Origin: Pinguiococcus pyrenoidosus
Taxonomy: Eukaryota > Sar > Pinguiophyceae > Pinguiochrysidales > Pinguiochrysidaceae
Direction: 5' to 3'
Length of the DNA: 18,196 nucleotides
Assembly (NCBI GenBank): GCA_019677205.1
Contig: JAAMXY010000564.1
Location: 1 to 18,196, forward strand
Below are positions 15,701 through 18,196 of the stretch, piece by piece. Below the pieces are notes generated by a model. That model was not told the DNA's origin. It saw only the letters and a list, made by a program, of their open reading frames with translations, and made no database searches. Position numbers and translations under genes: made by a program. How positions within the stretch are numbered: position 1 is the first letter of the stretch; the number at the start of each line of letters is the position of its first letter.

Positions 15701-16758
15701 AGGCGATGCGTCCGGCGACTCGAGGGGACGTAGACGCTGAGCTCCAGCGTCCTCGCCGCAGCCGTGGGCACCGCACTGGGCACATACGCTCGGCCAGGCA
15801 TGGCGTAGCCAGTCACCGTCACGACAGCGTAGGAATGGGACACCAGAGCCACCCCTCGTGCTACGATCTGCCGGCTTTGGCCGAGTCCCATCGCCGCGTC
15901 CCGCACACTCTTCCCAGTGGCTAGGCCCCTTGGGGGACTCTCACCAAGGCGAACCTTCGACCTGCGCGCCGAGCTCTTCCGAAACGGATTGAGCCATTCG
16001 TCGTCCTTCGCGGCGTATACGAGCATCGCTCTCGCGGAAGTGAGGCGCCAGTTCTTATCTCTGATGGAGCATCTCACGGTCAACCTTTACCACACGAAGC
16101 GCAAGCATCACATGGCGTACCTGCTTCGCACGGGCTCGGTGTATTGGGAGAATCGGGCTCGCACAGCCCCTGCGGCGCCTTTCGGTAAAGGATATTCATC
16201 TGCGCCAGTGAGCCGCCGTCGCAGTTCGAGGCGCAGAATCCTTGGCTCGTCCTGCTGCTCCTCCTCGGCGCTCTGCTGATCCAGCAGTTGTAGCAAGGGC
16301 ACTGTGGGCTTCAGCCGCAGCACTCCAGATTCGTCCAGCACGGCCTGTGGTGCGGCGTGCACTGTGACGCCGAGACCGCCTCCCCTCAGCTTTGGTGGAC
16401 CTCCTATTGTCCTGAGCAGCGGAAGAAGCCTGGTCTGCTTCGCCACCTGACGCGTCTCCTTCTGAAGCACTTGCTTTTGGGATGTCTGCGGCTTGTCCCA
16501 AGCCATGAGTCGTGAAAAGACGGCATCGCTGCTGTCGAAGGCGTTCTGCTCTAGCGACCTCGCCGGGCGGCTCTTCGTGGGCATCGGCGCAGCGACGCCA
16601 TCAAGCCCGTCTCGGCTACGCGCGATGGACGATGCCGCCGCGCTGAGCTCCTCTACAGGCCCCAGAGGAATCTGCGGCGGTCCGTGAGGCACGGAGGGAT
16701 CGACAGAGCCCTCGATGCTCCGCCTTTGGAAGAGCGCCGCTCGCAGCAGGGATAGCAT
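12778..16758 (-). CDS. Large protein of unknown function with degenerate beta-rich repeats, three exons
   Basis: Inferred CDS is complement(join(12778..12988, 13049..16060, 16121..16758)), 1286 aa. Both introns are 60 nt and phase 2 (donors AGCAG/GTACGC and TGAG/GTGAGA; acceptors CATCAG and CTATAG). I do not recognise the family. The N-terminus (MLSLLRAALFQRRS) could be a targeting or amphipathic helix; to about 130 it is disordered. Degenerate modules follow with the pattern L-x-L/V-x-x-Y/D-x-P, a gap, an aromatic or His, then alternating hydrophobics and a Leu-rich helix: LELSVYVPSSRRTHRLRL (318-335), ISLKAYIADSCDSFTVNV (547-564), LTLTIDVPDAA and, near the C-terminus, FDLVICGYDPLTRHTYDASL. 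Residues about 490-510 may be coiled coil. A long Asp/Glu/Ser-rich stretch separates the middle and last modules. The end (HLQDLEWKAEQEAARRARRA) is a charged helix. It may be a scaffold or cytoskeletal protein; this is a guess. Confidence 0.78.
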
Positions 16759-17132
16759 GTTCGCTCCTTCGATTCAGTTGCAACCCGCCTTCGTGACCCT
16801 TGGCTACATCGGCCTGATTGTCAGCTCTGTGGATTCACCAGCCGCCTCTGAGCGGTGGAGGCGCGGCTTAGGCGGAGCTTGTTATCCTCTTTGGTTGGCA
16901 CTTCGACACCAGATGTCAGGCAGAGTCTCCCTGGAGGCTCCTGGAGGGTCCGCCTCTTCGCCTGCAGTATGGCGGCGAAGAAACCAGAGAGCTGCACAGA
17001 ACAAGGCTCGAGCTCGAGCTCCAGACGCTCGAGGCATAGTCGGTCGGTCTGTCTTGTACGCAGCCTCGCGGTCCTCGGCCGTGCCCTCTGTTCGCTTCTC
17101 CTTGTGCCTCAGCAGAAGCCATTGGAGTTACC
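16759..17132. promoter_or_regulatory. Divergent promoter between the two unknown genes
   Basis: This 374-bp gap is head to head. It is not AT-rich and has no clear TATA box. A perfect 14-nt palindrome, GCTCGAGCTCGAGC, lies at 17005-17018, about 115 bp before the plus-strand ATG. Open plus-strand frames across it lack motifs and do not join in frame to the gene at 17133 without an unsupported splice. Confidence 0.4.
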
Positions 17133-18196
17133 ATGGCTGCTGTTCCCGAAGCTGGGGTCTTGTCTGCACAGCCTCGTCCGGCAGCGGAGGAGTCCTCGAA
17201 GGCGTCGTCTCGTTCCGCATCGGACAAGAAAGGCGAGACGAGGAGACGCCGAGATGCCGACGTCATCACCAAAGAGATGATCTACCTGCGCGACCCGCGA
17301 AAGGGTATCTACGAAAATGAGGACGTCTACCAGGAGGCGGTACGAGCCTACGTGAAGACGCAGCCAGATCATGCGCGGCTCGTAGCTGCGTTTCGCTCGT
17401 CGCATCCGTATCCGCGGTGTATTGCGGAGCAGCGGCGGCGGAACGCCATTGCCCCACACGGAGACTTTCAGGAAGTCTACAGGCGAAGTCGAAATCGCCG
17501 CTTCTGGGAAACCTCCGACCCGAACGGACCGGCATACCGACGACGTGCTGCAAGGGCATGGGGAGACGAGCAGAGGGCGCGAAGGAGCCTTTCCAAGAAC
17601 GTAGACAGCAGTGAGTCGCCTACGAGGCTCCGTTCGGATGGATCCCTGCAGCACAGTGCGCGGCGACGATCAAGAGTAAGACCGGAAGACATCGGCTGCA
17701 GACACCGAGCCATTTCAGGAAGAGGAGACTCATGGTACAGTGGAGGGGACTTGGGCGACCTTCTCGCGAAAGACGCTGTGCTGGGTCCAGCATATCGTCG
17801 CGGTCAACAGCGGCTCGATCGAACGAGACCAAGAACGGCCCCCGCTGGACCCAGCAGCCTTTCCGATGGCGTCTTTAGCAAATGGGAAGCAGCTCGACGG
17901 CATCGGCGCCTAAGCGAGGCAGCAGAGCTCTCGTCAATGCTGACCGCCGTCGAGTGGGAAAGAAAACAGGAGACCGCCGGGAATGAATTGAACGAGAACG
18001 CCAGAGTCGAGTCGATCAAGGAGGAAACTTTGACTTCGCCAAAGCTGACGGAAGCACTGCCTGGGAGCAATGAAGCCGGTATCGCCACTGGCAAAGACTT
18101 GCCCACGCTGGACAAGGAGAACGCCTGGGCGACAGCAAGCACAGACAATCGACGCACTCGAGGAACGAGCGTTGCTGGTGACGCAAATCATCCGAA
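17133..18196 (+). CDS. Unknown protein, 5' part only, open at the window end
   Basis: The frame runs open from ATG 17133 (context ACCATGGC) for 354 codons to the window edge, so the gene is incomplete. No known domain is recognised. The first 45 residues are Ala/Ser/Arg-rich and probably disordered. Residues about 46-130 look folded (DVITKEMIYLRDPRKGIYEN, EDVYQEAVRAYVKTQPDHAR, NRRFWETSDPNGPAYRRRAA). The rest is Arg/Ser-rich and later acidic, probably disordered. A possible splice donor (GTGAGT at about 17610) lies inside the frame, but the frame stays open without using it. The gene is head to head with the large repeat protein, so the two may be co-expressed. Confidence 0.6.
   Translation, partial: MAAVPEAGVLSAQPRPAAEESSKASSRSASDKKGETRRRRDADVITKEMIYLRDPRKGIYENEDVYQEAVRAYVKTQPDHARLVAAFRSSHPYPRCIAEQRRRNAIAPHGDFQEVYRRSRNRRFWETSDPNGPAYRRRAARAWGDEQRARRSLSKNVDSSESPTRLRSDGSLQHSARRRSRVRPEDIGCRHRAISGRGDSWYSGGDLGDLLAKDAVLGPAYRRGQQRLDRTRPRTAPAGPSSLSDGVFSKWEAARRHRRLSEAAELSSMLTAVEWERKQETAGNELNENARVESIKEETLTSPKLTEALPGSNEAGIATGKDLPTLDKENAWATASTDNRRTRGTSVAGDANHP

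Noticed and set aside
1-18196. CRISPR array, transposon, integrated virus or biosynthetic cluster
   Set aside because: No spaced direct repeats, transposase, integrase, reverse transcriptase, capsid or clustered pathway enzymes are present.

Overview
The window looks like nuclear DNA of a unicellular eukaryote (protist or microalga) with a compact, GC-rich genome. The evidence is genes with short GT-AG spliceosomal introns (13 inferred, mostly 39-100 nt), eukaryote-only families (CUL1-type cullin, HSBP1), a mitochondrial-type succinyl-CoA ligase beta subunit, C-terminal CaaX boxes, and no operons or Shine-Dalgarno organisation. I cannot fix the lineage from sequence alone. The cullin tail resembles plant-type CUL1, and many 5' splice sites read GTRCGY, which fits several GC-rich algal and protist groups.

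Layout, left to right: succinyl-CoA ligase beta (+, 39-1998, five exons); small basic unknown protein (-, 2099-2626); intronless CUL1-like cullin (+, 3226-5712); heat-shock-factor binding protein HSBP1 (-, 6110-6496, three exons); two intronless GyrI/SbmC-like proteins placed tail to tail (+, 6880-7413 and -, 7858-8388); a doubtful small ORF (+, 8708-9031); a 104-aa RING-like zinc protein (-, 9284-9723, three exons); asparaginyl-tRNA synthetase with an N-terminal GST-like domain (+, 10155-12536, three exons); a 1286-aa unknown protein with degenerate repeats (-, 12778-16758, three exons); and the 5' part of another unknown gene (+, 17133 to the window end).

Genes alternate strand almost perfectly, so nearly every gap is either a shared divergent promoter or a shared 3' region. 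Two divergent promoters (about 2690-2860 and 9915-10055) carry AT-rich islands that contrast with the GC-rich genes. TTTGGCG-type (E2F-like) motifs recur in four of the 5' intergenic regions.

The genes do not form one pathway; most are housekeeping (TCA cycle, SCF ubiquitin ligase scaffold, heat-shock control, tRNA charging). The most novel material is the pair of GyrI-like proteins, each ending in a different CaaX prenylation box (CAIQ and CVIL), which suggests membrane-anchored versions of a bacterial-type small-molecule-binding fold. Next come the GST-AsnRS fusion and the large repeat protein. All exon joins were worked out by eye from frame, splice consensus and family alignment; none has been tested against transcripts.
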